Source: DASQPR01 sp035713725
GTDB taxonomy: Bacteria; Actinomycetota; Actinomycetes; Mycobacteriales; Micromonosporaceae
NCBI GenBank assembly: GCA_035713725.1
Contig: DASTMZ010000061.1
Coordinates: forward strand, 1 to 5,996
Reading direction: 5' to 3'
Length of the DNA: 5,996 bases
Shown here: piece after piece, positions 1 through 5,832 of the stretch
Layout of the letters: each line of letters opens with the position of its first letter
How positions within the stretch are numbered: the stretch's first letter is position 1
Program-made: the position numbers and the translations under genes
Notes under the pieces: generated by a model
What the model saw: only the letters and a program-made list of their open reading frames with translations
What the model was told of the DNA's origin: nothing
Database searches by the model: none

Positions 1-434
1 GAGAGATTGCGTTCGCTTGCCGTCCGCGCCGCCGCGGTCAGTCGGCGCACTGGCCGCAGGATGCGCCCGGCCACCATCCATCCCACCACCGCGGCCAGCA
101 GGATCACGCAGCCGAGGCCGAGCAGCGAGTAGGCCAGCAAGTGGTTGAGTGTGGTGGCGCGCTGTGCCGAAGCGCCGGCTAGGACTCCGCTGGCGTATAT
201 GTCGGTGCACTTCGTTTCGGCAAGCGCGACCGAGTCGCTACCCGCGTTCTGCGCCGCTGCGACGCATCGCGCGATCGCGTCCTGGAGTGGCGCCGGTGGC
301 GTGGTAGTGATGGTGCCGTGCAACGCGTGCGCGACCAGAAGATAGGTGATCAACACCAATGCGCCGCCGCCCGCCGCGAACAATGACGTGTATAGCAGCG
401 TGAGTCGCGATCGTGCGCTGAGGTGGCGCCTCAT
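1..434 (-). CDS. Sensor histidine kinase, N-terminal sensor half (runs off left edge)
   Basis: Partial membrane sensor kinase; 144 residues are visible from the ATG at 434-432 before the window ends. Reading this strand through to base 1 gives no stop. Residues 11-37 form a first membrane helix. Residues 38-98 form a short extracytoplasmic loop with two cysteines, C57 and C76. Residues 99-122 form a second helix. After it, ILRPVRRLTAAAR (125-137) is the start of a HAMP linker with its usual Pro. The H-box and ATPase domain must lie beyond base 1. The start overlaps the regulator's stop in an ATGA arrangement (434-431), so the two are translationally coupled and almost certainly partners. In this family the kinase autophosphorylates a cytoplasmic His in response to an envelope signal and passes phosphate to the regulator. 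The signal is unknown. The topology, HAMP start and pairing with a regulator make the assignment strong despite the missing catalytic part. Confidence 0.88.
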   Translation of the reverse strand, partial: MRRHLSARSRLTLLYTSLFAAGGGALVLITYLLVAHALHGTITTTPPAPLQDAIARCVAAAQNAGSDSVALAETKCTDIYASGVLAGASAQRATTLNHLLAYSLLGLGCVILLAAVVGWMVAGRILRPVRRLTAAARTASERNL

Positions 435-1090
435 AGCCGGTAGCCAACGCCGATGACGGTCTCGATCAGCGGCGGGTCGCCGAGCTTGCGTCGCAGGCGA
501 CCGACGGTCACGGCGACCGTGTTGCTGAACGGGTCGGCGTGTGCGTCCCACACGTGTTCCAGCAATTCCTCGGCGCTGACCGCGGCGCCATCGGCGTCGG
601 CCAGGCACTCGAGCACGCCGAACTCCTTGCGGGTCAACGTCAGTGGGATGCCCGCACGGCTCGCGCGATGTCGCGCCCGATCGATGACCAGATCACCCCG
701 CTGCACGACCGCGGGTGAGCCTGGGCCGCGCCGGCCGAGAGCGCGGATCCTCGCGATCAGCTCGCTGAAGGCGAACGGCTTGCCGAGGTAGTCGTCCGCA
801 CCCATCTCCAAACCGTCGACGCGGTCCTCAACATCGGTGGCGGCGGTGAGCATGAGGATGCGGCTTGGCGACCGCTCACGGACCAGGCGACGACAGACCC
901 GATCGCCGTGCACGTTCGGCAGATCGCGATCGAGCACGACTACGTCGTAGTCGGTGCCGATGGTGGTGTCCAGGGCCGCCTGGCCGTCGTGGACCACGTC
1001 TACGGCGAAGCCGGCGTCACGCAAGCCCTCGCCAATTCGATTGGCCAGCGCAACGTGATCTTCGACAACAAGAACCCGCACGCCCCACAT
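431..1090 (-). CDS. OmpR/PhoB-family response regulator
   Basis: DNA-binding transcription factor of a two-component system, 219 residues, the usual length for the family. The receiver domain spans about 4-118: acidic pocket E10/D11, phosphoacceptor D54 in VVVLDRDLP, switch Thr T82 in ILMLTAA, and K104 in GKPF. The C-terminal winged-helix effector spans about 127-219, with the typical LTRKEFGVLECL, VAVTVGRLRRKLGD (recognition helix) and IGVGYRL ending. All catalytic receiver residues are present, so it should be phosphorylatable. The start could be the ATG at 1090 or the GTG three codons later (VRVLVVED fits the usual family start); neither has a clear Shine-Dalgarno sequence. It is transcribed divergently from the lipoprotein/exporter operon, and its stop overlaps the kinase start. 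By analogy with similar loci it probably controls itself and the divergent operon; that is inference. The family call is very secure. Confidence 0.97.
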   Translation of the reverse strand: MWGVRVLVVEDHVALANRIGEGLRDAGFAVDVVHDGQAALDTTIGTDYDVVVLDRDLPNVHGDRVCRRLVRERSPSRILMLTAATDVEDRVDGLEMGADDYLGKPFAFSELIARIRALGRRGPGSPAVVQRGDLVIDRARHRASRAGIPLTLTRKEFGVLECLADADGAAVSAEELLEHVWDAHADPFSNTVAVTVGRLRRKLGDPPLIETVIGVGYRL

Positions 1091-1204
1091 TCTGCGCCAG
1101 CGCGGATGACATTCGCCTAACAGTCATCGTTCGGCTCGTGTCACGGACATCTTGCTAGACCGGCAGTAGCTACGTCGGACGCACCACGTCAAAACGGAGA
1201 AGTC
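1091..1204. promoter_or_regulatory. Divergent promoter region between regulator and lipoprotein/exporter operon
   Basis: This 114-bp gap must hold the promoters of both transcription units. Two inverted repeats are visible: GATGAC/GTCATC (1105-1128) and TGTC-ACG-GACA (1139-1149). On the minus strand TTGACG (1192-1187) could be a -35 element, with a weak TACTGC (1168-1163) at 18-bp spacing. On the plus strand I see only weak -10-like hexamers (TAGACC at 1156, TAGCTA at 1167) without a good -35. The lipoprotein start is preceded by GGAGAAG (1196-1202), a good ribosome binding site. That promoters lie here follows from the gene layout; the exact elements are uncertain. Confidence 0.55.
1105..1128. 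promoter_or_regulatory. Candidate operator: perfect 6-bp inverted repeat, 12-bp spacer
   Basis: GATGAC at 1105-1110 is matched by its exact reverse complement GTCATC at 1123-1128. The repeat lies 15-38 bases upstream of the regulator's ATG, a suitable place for autoregulation or for control of the divergent promoters. OmpR-family proteins more often bind direct repeats, so this could belong to another regulator or be chance. A second, shorter palindrome (TGTC-ACG-GACA) lies at 1139-1149. Confidence 0.3.
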
Positions 1205-1891
1205 ATGAAGCCGATATCAACCCGTCCCGTTGCGCATCGCCGACCGAGCACGGCACCGACCCCGGCACGCGCGAAGAACGCTACGAACGAAGATCCGCGT
1301 GTCACGCACTCGTCACGGCGAGCCAGGCCGGGAGCAGCCCGAACGGTAGCCGTTCTCGTTGCCGCGACCGTCGTTTCCATCCTGGCAGTGGCATGCGGAG
1401 GTCCGTCTTCGACAGCGGCCGGCACGAATACATCAACCAACTCGGCATCCGGTGTCGGCTACTCCCGTTGCATGCGCGACCATGGCGTACCGAACTTCCC
1501 CGATCCTCCGCCTGGCAACCCGGGTGCAATTGCCAAGGCAGACGCGGCGCAACTCGGGGTCAGCACCACCCAGTTGCAGGCGGCGCAGCAGGCTTGCAGT
1601 GACCTGATCCCGGTCACCGGAGATACGGCGGAGCAGCAACAAGAAACCCAGTGCGCGATGGCCCGTGACTGTTCGCAAGCCGTGGTTGCGCAGTGGATGA
1701 GCGGTCTACGCACCCTCGCCCAGTGCTTGCGCACGCACGGCCTGCCCAACTGGCCCGATCCGGTCATTTCCCAAGGCATACCACACTTCCCGTACGACCA
1801 AGCCGGCATCGACCACCATTCGCAGGCGGTCCTGGCCAAGGTCGACCAATGCATGACGATCACCGGGTTTGCTGGGCTCCCACTCCCATAA
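1205..1891 (+). CDS. Secreted Cys-rich lipoprotein with duplicated HGxPNxPDP module
   Basis: Putative lipoprotein of 228 residues, function unknown. A hydrophobic core (about 44-63) ends in ILAVAC with C64 as the probable lipidated cysteine; position -3 is Ala rather than the preferred Leu. A Ser/Thr/Gly-rich tether (65-85) follows. The mature part contains two related modules. Module 1 is YSRCMRDHGVPNFPDP (86-101) with a second cysteine at C131. Module 2 is LAQCLRTHGLPNWPDP (171-186) with a second cysteine at C216. The Cys-to-Cys distance is 42 in both. C150 and C156 lie in the linker. Similar HGxPNxPDP proteins are common in actinomycetes next to MacAB-like exporters, but I know of no established function. 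The start is supported by GGAGAAG upstream and by the absence of any in-frame ATG, GTG or TTG between it and the hydrophobic core. This leaves an unusually long Arg-rich pre-sequence of about 45 residues. It is the first gene of the plus-strand operon. Confidence 0.85.
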   Translation: MKPISTRPVAHRRPSTAPTPARAKNATNEDPRVTHSSRRARPGAARTVAVLVAATVVSILAVACGGPSSTAAGTNTSTNSASGVGYSRCMRDHGVPNFPDPPPGNPGAIAKADAAQLGVSTTQLQAAQQACSDLIPVTGDTAEQQQETQCAMARDCSQAVVAQWMSGLRTLAQCLRTHGLPNWPDPVISQGIPHFPYDQAGIDHHSQAVLAKVDQCMTITGFAGLPLP

Positions 1892-1909
1892 CACGTGCTC
1901 ACCAAGCAA

Positions 1910-1938
1910 CCGCGACAGCCAGCACGACTGTCTCGCGG
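1910..1938 (+). other. Intercistronic GC-rich RNA hairpin
   Basis: In the 68-bp gap between lipoprotein and adaptor genes, CCGCGA (1910-1915) pairs with TCGCGG (1933-1938) and CAG (1916-1918) with CTG (1928-1930). This gives nine pairs, a two-base bulge (1931-1932) and a nine-base loop. No T-run follows, so it is not a typical intrinsic terminator. It ends nine bases before the adaptor's ribosome binding site. It could stabilise the upstream transcript, partly attenuate transcription, or affect initiation. The pairing is seen in the sequence; the role is inferred. Confidence 0.4.
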
Positions 1939-1946
1939 ATTCTGCC

Positions 1947-1953
1947 GGGAGGA
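1947..1953 (+). promoter_or_regulatory. Strong ribosome binding site fixing the adaptor start
   Basis: GGGAGGA lies six bases before the ATG at 1960. It selects this start over an in-frame ATG at 1693, which would lie inside the lipoprotein gene. Confidence 0.85.
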
Positions 1954-1959
1954 ACTGCC

Positions 1960-3135
1960 ATGAGGGCCCAGATCACGTCGGCAACGACAGGCGGCGAGGT
2001 CGTCGAGCTCGGCGCCGATGAACCTTCCGGTTGGCGCCGGCGCCGCTGGCTGATCGCGGCGGTCGCGCTCGCGTTGATCACGGCGGGTGTCGTCGCCGCA
2101 TCCGCCGGCGTGTTCGACAATGCCAAGGCGGCAAGCGTCTCGAGCGACAGCGGGACGGCAACCACGCTCGTGACGGTCACACGCCGTTCACTGTCGGCGC
2201 AGATGCAGCTCAACGGCACACTCGGGTACGCAGGCGACTATCCGGTCCTGGGTCAGATGCCCGGTACGGTGACCTGGTTGCCCGAACCTGGCCAGGTCAT
2301 TGGCAACGGTCAGGTGCTGTACCGCGTGGACGACGTACCCGTGGTGCTGCTGTACGGGTCGACGCCGGCGTACCGCGTGCTCGCCCAAACGGCAACCGCC
2401 CAGCACCTCGCCGGCAATGACGTCGCCCAACTGAACCGAGACCTTGTCGCGTTGGGGTACGTCGACCGAGCCGACGTGGAGTCGGACTGGAACACCTTTA
2501 CCTGGGCCACGAGGGCCGGAGTCGGGCGGCTGCAAAGGCATCTCGGCGTGATACAGACCGGCAAGCTGTCGTTGGGGCAGGTGGTGTTCTTGCCGACGGC
2601 GGCTCGGATCACCGTGCTGCAGGCCAATTTGGAGGGTCCGGCCAGTGGGACGGTGATGCGGGCAAGTTCGACGACGCGAGCCGTCAACGTGTTGCTGGAC
2701 GCCGATCTGCAATCCGAAATGAAGGTCGGCGACGAGGTCACCATCACACTGCCGAGTGGCAGAAGCACTGCGGGCCTGGTGACATCGGTGGGCAAGGTCG
2801 CCACCGTTCCGTCAAGCAATGCCGGCGGCAGCGAGAGCTCCCCGACGGTACCGGTGACGATCCAGCCGTCCGATCCAGCGGCCACCGGAGGGTTGGACCG
2901 GGCACCGGTGCTGGTGACGATCACGACCAGTACGGTGCACGACGCACTGACGGTGCCGGTGAATACCTTGCTCGCACGGGCCGACGGCGGGTACGCGGTC
3001 GAGGTGGCCGACCCGGACGGGACGCGGCACCTGGTGTCGGTGTCGCCGGGCCTGTTCGACGATGCGACCGGGCTGGTTGCGGTGAGCGGATCGGGTCTCG
3101 CCGCCGGGCAACGCGTTGTGGCGCCCGCATCATGA
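1960..3135 (+). CDS. Membrane-fusion/periplasmic-adaptor-like subunit of MacAB-type exporter
   Basis: Adaptor protein of 391 residues that should be membrane-anchored and face outward, working with the ABC ATPase and permease encoded next. A short Arg-rich cytoplasmic N-terminus (WRRRRW, 25-30) precedes one membrane helix (about 31-51). Residues 68-127 form a biotinyl/lipoyl-like hairpin region (GTVTWLPEPGQVIGNGQVLY). Residues 154-212 resemble a peptidoglycan-binding-like domain (DVAQLNRDLVALGYV ... VGRLQRHLGVIQTGKL) placed where a coiled-coil hairpin sits in Gram-negative MacA. Residues 215-295 form a beta-barrel-like part (MKVGDEVTITLPSG), followed by a membrane-proximal C-terminal domain. 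This architecture is common in actinomycete adaptors that lack a TolC partner. The start is chosen for the GGGAGGA at 1947-1953 and because an upstream start would overlap the lipoprotein gene by about 200 bases. The stop overlaps the ATPase start (ATGA). The family is clear; the exported substrate is unknown. Confidence 0.92.
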   Translation: MRAQITSATTGGEVVELGADEPSGWRRRRWLIAAVALALITAGVVAASAGVFDNAKAASVSSDSGTATTLVTVTRRSLSAQMQLNGTLGYAGDYPVLGQMPGTVTWLPEPGQVIGNGQVLYRVDDVPVVLLYGSTPAYRVLAQTATAQHLAGNDVAQLNRDLVALGYVDRADVESDWNTFTWATRAGVGRLQRHLGVIQTGKLSLGQVVFLPTAARITVLQANLEGPASGTVMRASSTTRAVNVLLDADLQSEMKVGDEVTITLPSGRSTAGLVTSVGKVATVPSSNAGGSESSPTVPVTIQPSDPAATGGLDRAPVLVTITTSTVHDALTVPVNTLLARADGGYAVEVADPDGTRHLVSVSPGLFDDATGLVAVSGSGLAAGQRVVAPAS

Positions 3136-3839
3136 TCATGGTGTTGCAGCTCGAGCAGGTGACAAAGACGTACGCCAGCCGGCCGCCGGTCACCGCCCTG
3201 CGCGACGTAAACCTAACGGTCGCGCGGGGGGAGATGGTGGCGATCGTCGGCCCGTCAGGATCCGGCAAGACGACGCTGCTGCACATGCTTGGCGCGCTGG
3301 ACCGCCCGTCGTCCGGCCGAGTGTGCGTCACGGGGCTGGACATCGCGCGGTTGACCGACCGGCAACTCGCCGCGCTCCGCGCTACCCGCATCGGATTCGT
3401 GTTCCAGCAGTTCTTCCTTGCCGAGCACGCCACCGTGCTCGACAACGTCGCCGACGGCCTGCTCTACGCCGGTGTGGGCATCAAGCAACGCCGCACCCGG
3501 GCTGCCGAGGCGCTTGCCGCGGTCGGCCTGGATGGCCGACCATACGCCAGACCCACGCAGCTCTCCGGCGGCCAGCGGCAGCGGGTTGCCATCGCCCGAG
3601 CGTTGGTCGGACAGCGGGCCATCGTGCTGGCCGATGAGCCCACCGGCAACCTGGACAGCGCCGCCGGCGAGGCGCTGATCACGCTGCTCGAAGACTTGAA
3701 TGCGGCGGGTACGACGATCGTGCTCGTCACCCACGACAGCGGCATCGCCGGCCGTCTCCCGCGCCGGATCGAGATGCTGGATGGCCGGATCGTGGCCGAC
3801 ACCGCCGATCAGGGCGCCTATCGCGGGAGTCTGGCATGA
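3132..3839 (+). CDS. ABC transporter ATP-binding protein, MacB/LolD type
   Basis: Cytoplasmic ATPase that powers the adjacent FtsX-type permease; 235 residues, normal for the family. Walker A is GPSGSGKT (40-47), Q-loop Q92 in FVFQQF, signature LSGGQ (144-148), Walker B IVLADE with D168/E169, D-loop NLD (173-175), and H-loop H201 in VTHD. The MacB/LolD subgroup is suggested by the GALDRPSSG stretch after Walker A and by ADEPTGNLDS. All residues needed for ATP binding and hydrolysis are present. The gene starts inside the adaptor stop codon (ATGA, 3132-3135) and has no clear ribosome binding site of its own, so it is probably expressed by translational coupling. A second ATG two codons later is an alternative start. 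It ends with another ATGA overlap into the permease gene. Confidence 0.97.
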   Translation: MIMVLQLEQVTKTYASRPPVTALRDVNLTVARGEMVAIVGPSGSGKTTLLHMLGALDRPSSGRVCVTGLDIARLTDRQLAALRATRIGFVFQQFFLAEHATVLDNVADGLLYAGVGIKQRRTRAAEALAAVGLDGRPYARPTQLSGGQRQRVAIARALVGQRAIVLADEPTGNLDSAAGEALITLLEDLNAAGTTIVLVTHDSGIAGRLPRRIEMLDGRIVADTADQGAYRGSLA

Positions 3840-5050
3840 GCACGCTCGCGCCTTGCCGGCTGCGGCTCGCCGATCTGAGCCGACTGGCAATGATCGGGAT
3901 ACGTACCCGAAAACTGCGTGCCGCCTTGTCCGCGCTCGGCATCGCCATCGGCGTTGCCGCCATCGTCGCCGTGCTCGGGCTGTCCGCCTCGTCCGAGGCC
4001 GGACTGCTGGCCGAAATCGACAAGCTCGGCACCAACATGCTCACCGTCACGAATGGGCAGAGCCTCGGCGGACAGACCGCCGAACTCCCGGTCGCCGCGC
4101 CCGGCATGATCTCCCGGATCGGGCCGGTCACCGCCGTGCAGTTCACGGGTACGGTCGGCGGCGCCAACGTCTACCGAAGCCCGCTGATTCCGAGCGTCAA
4201 CTCCAACGCGCTGTTCGTCCAGGCAACGAGCCTCGGCCTCCCGGCGGTCGTCGGCACCTCGCTGGCGCACGGACGGTTCCTCAACTCGGCGACCGCACGC
4301 GAACCGGTCGCCGTCCTCGGTGCGGCTGCCGCCGCGCGACTCGGCATCGACCGGCTCTACCCGGGCGAGCGGATCCGAATCGGACAGACGCCGATGATCG
4401 CCCAGTGGTTCTACCTCGCCGGGATTCTGCGGCCCGCCCCGCTCGCGCCAGAGATCGACTCTGCCGTGCTCGTCGGCTTCCCCGCCGCGCAGGCCTATTT
4501 GCGGTTCGACGGAAACCCGTCCGAGATCTATCTGCGTACCGCAACCGACCAAGTCGACGCCGTACATGCGGTGCTCGCCGCCACGGCCAACCCCGAACAC
4601 CCCAACCAGGTCACCGTCTGGCAGCCGTCCGACGCATTGGTGGCCCGTGCCGCGGCCGAATCCGCGCTCAACGGGCTGTTCCTTGGCTTGGGCGCCGTGT
4701 CCCTCCTGGTCGGAACCGTCGGCGTCGCCAACACGATGATCATCTCCGTGCTGGAAAGACGGTCCGAAATCGGGCTGCGGCGTGCCCTTGGCGCAACCAG
4801 AGGTCACATCCGCCGCCAATTCCTGTTCGAAGCCATGCTGTTGGCGGTCCTCGGCGGTGCAATCGGCCTCGCCGCCGGAGCCGCCGCCACCGCCGTCTAC
4901 GCCCACGCCAAGCATTGGACCACCGTCGTCCCTACCACCGCCTGGGCCGGCGGGCTCGCAGCCGCCGTGCTCATCGGCGCACTCGCGGGCCTGTTACCCG
5001 CGTTGCGGGCGGCACGCATGTCGCCCACCCAAGCGCTCTGGACCGTTTAG
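3836..5050 (+). CDS. MacB/FtsX-family ABC transporter permease
   Basis: Membrane subunit of the exporter, 404 residues, with the four-helix MacB topology. A first helix near the N-terminus (about 28-50) follows an amphipathic segment containing RTRKLRAALSALG. A large extracytoplasmic domain (about 52-277) matches the MacB periplasmic core. Three C-terminal helices lie at about 278-303, 333-355 and 371-390. The conserved FtsX stretch VGVANTMIISVLERRSEIGL and then RRALGATRGHIRRQF forms the cytoplasmic region that contacts the ATPase. The ending RAARMSPTQAL is also typical. MacB proteins use ATP-driven movements of the extracytoplasmic domain to expel envelope substrates (mechanotransmission) rather than carrying them across the membrane. 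In this locus ATPase and permease are separate genes, not fused as in E. coli MacB. GGGAG at 3825-3829 supports the start. The gene overlaps the ATPase stop and probably ends the operon. Confidence 0.95.
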   Translation: MSTLAPCRLRLADLSRLAMIGIRTRKLRAALSALGIAIGVAAIVAVLGLSASSEAGLLAEIDKLGTNMLTVTNGQSLGGQTAELPVAAPGMISRIGPVTAVQFTGTVGGANVYRSPLIPSVNSNALFVQATSLGLPAVVGTSLAHGRFLNSATAREPVAVLGAAAAARLGIDRLYPGERIRIGQTPMIAQWFYLAGILRPAPLAPEIDSAVLVGFPAAQAYLRFDGNPSEIYLRTATDQVDAVHAVLAATANPEHPNQVTVWQPSDALVARAAAESALNGLFLGLGAVSLLVGTVGVANTMIISVLERRSEIGLRRALGATRGHIRRQFLFEAMLLAVLGGAIGLAAGAAATAVYAHAKHWTTVVPTTAWAGGLAAAVLIGALAGLLPALRAARMSPTQALWTV

Positions 5051-5094
5051 CAATCGGCGGTGCCGGAACTCGGCCACAACACTGTGAACGCGCT

Positions 5095-5143
5095 GAGTCG
5101 GCGGGGCGGGTTCGGGGTTTTCTCCGGATGGGCTGACCGACTC
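5095..5143. repeat. 7-bp inverted repeat in the gap after the exporter operon
   Basis: GAGTCGG (5095-5101) is matched by CCGACTC (5137-5143) with a 35-base loop. It lies in the 138-bp gap between the permease stop and the next start. There is no T-run and the loop is long, so a terminator role is doubtful. It might be an operator for the downstream gene. A weaker short hairpin (GCCG/CGGC, 5062-5074) lies just after the permease stop. I see no convincing terminator or promoter here. Confidence 0.25.
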
Positions 5144-5175
5144 GGACCGAGCACACTGACGCTGCCCGCTCACAC

Positions 5176-5182
5176 AAAGGGA
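5176..5182 (+). promoter_or_regulatory. Ribosome binding site selecting the start at 5189
   Basis: AAAGGGA lies six bases before the ATG at 5189. It favours this start over an in-frame ATG at 5060, which would add 43 residues of low-complexity sequence with no membrane or signal character. Confidence 0.7.
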
Positions 5183-5188
5183 TGCAGG

Positions 5189-5656
5189 ATGGTTGCACCG
5201 CTGGACACGCACTCGAGCGACTCGCTTGGCACCCGACGGTGGCAGGTCCACCTCGGCCTGATCGTCTCGTTCGGCGTCGCGCTGTTGTTCGTGATCGTTC
5301 ACATGAGCGTAGACGTGCATGTTCTCGCCGGAGCGTGCTTCGCCGTGCTGGTTGGCGCGCACCTCACGCAGCGCCGACGCACGGTGCGTACGCTCGCCGG
5401 CAGCCTCGTCGAGACGCCGTTCTGGCGGACGCCACGCGGGCGGATGGCGCTGTCCGACGGGGTGCTGGCGTTCCTGGCTGTCAACGTCGTGCTGTCCGGG
5501 ATCGTGGACTGGGCGTCACCACAGCCGGTGATGGTGCCCCTGCCCGGCCTGCGGTCGTTGAATTGGCACACCACCACGAGCGTGCTGCTGCTGGCATACC
5601 TCGTCGTGCACATCACACGACGCCGAGCCCGGCTGCGCCACTCCCGCATCCGCTAG
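5189..5656 (+). CDS. Small four-helix membrane protein, predicted diheme cytochrome b-like
   Basis: Integral membrane protein of 155 residues with predicted helices at about 22-38, 43-60, 88-106 and 127-143. Positive clusters (RRR at 62-64 and 144-146) place both termini and the central loop inside. Helix 2 carries H44 and H58, helix 4 carries H127 and H141. Both pairs have the His-x13-His spacing found in mitochondrial and bacterial cytochrome b, and both run in the same direction through the membrane. H44/H127 would lie near the outer face and H58/H141 near the inner face, suitable for ligating two b hemes. The fold resembles DUF4405/cytochrome b561-like proteins; I cannot assign it to a named family with certainty. 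Inferred role: transmembrane electron transfer, perhaps with the reductase-like protein starting at 5833. Start chosen from AAAGGGA at 5176-5182. The membrane protein call is strong; heme binding is a prediction. Confidence 0.7.
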   Translation: MVAPLDTHSSDSLGTRRWQVHLGLIVSFGVALLFVIVHMSVDVHVLAGACFAVLVGAHLTQRRRTVRTLAGSLVETPFWRTPRGRMALSDGVLAFLAVNVVLSGIVDWASPQPVMVPLPGLRSLNWHTTTSVLLLAYLVVHITRRRARLRHSRIR

Positions 5657-5832
5657 CCCGCCCACCGCTTGGCCGGGTTGTGCTGATCTTGTGGGTACCG
5701 GCCCTTGGTGTCGTGGCTTGGTCACCGGCTTCCTCGCAGCGCGGTCTTAGAGCTGTTTGAGAATCGTCCGTCATAGTCGACGAGGCAGCGACCAGCCAAT
5801 TCACTAGGCAGACTCGGGGTGGTGACGACCGG
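5657..5832. other. Intergenic gap without a recognisable gene
   Basis: This 176-bp stretch holds no convincing coding sequence. GGCCGG (5671-5676) and CCGGCC (5698-5703) form a 6-bp inverted repeat with a 21-base loop shortly after the upstream stop, possibly a weak terminator but without a T-run. No good -35/-10 pair is visible on either strand. GGGGTGG at 5816-5822 may be the ribosome binding site for the next gene. Confidence 0.4.

Noticed and set aside
238..447. Minus-strand 69-codon open frame over the kinase start
   Set aside because: A different frame from the kinase reading frame that starts at 434. The kinase frame gives two membrane helices and a HAMP start, whereas this one gives an Arg/His-rich shadow.
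1693..1959. Upstream in-frame extension of the adaptor gene starting at 1693
   Set aside because: It overlaps the lipoprotein gene by about 200 bases, has no good ribosome binding site, and encodes a Pro/Arg/His-rich stretch without signal character. The ATG at 1960 has a strong GGGAGGA and leads directly to the Arg cluster and membrane helix.
3818..4915. Long minus-strand open frame of 365 codons opposite the permease
   Set aside because: Gly/Asp/Arg-rich low-complexity translation antisense to a clear FtsX/MacB permease gene; a shadow.
3700..5136. Long plus-strand open frame of 478 codons over ATPase end and permease
   Set aside because: Extremely Arg/Pro/His-rich translation, out of frame with the well-supported ATPase and permease genes; a typical shadow frame in high-GC DNA.
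5060..5188. Earlier ATG at 5060 for the four-helix membrane protein
   Set aside because: The added 43 residues show no membrane or signal features, and AAAGGGA before 5189 marks a better start.
5051..5188. Intrinsic terminator after the permease gene
   Set aside because: The available inverted repeats are either short (4 bp) or have a 35-base loop, and no T-run follows; kept only as a weak repeat feature.
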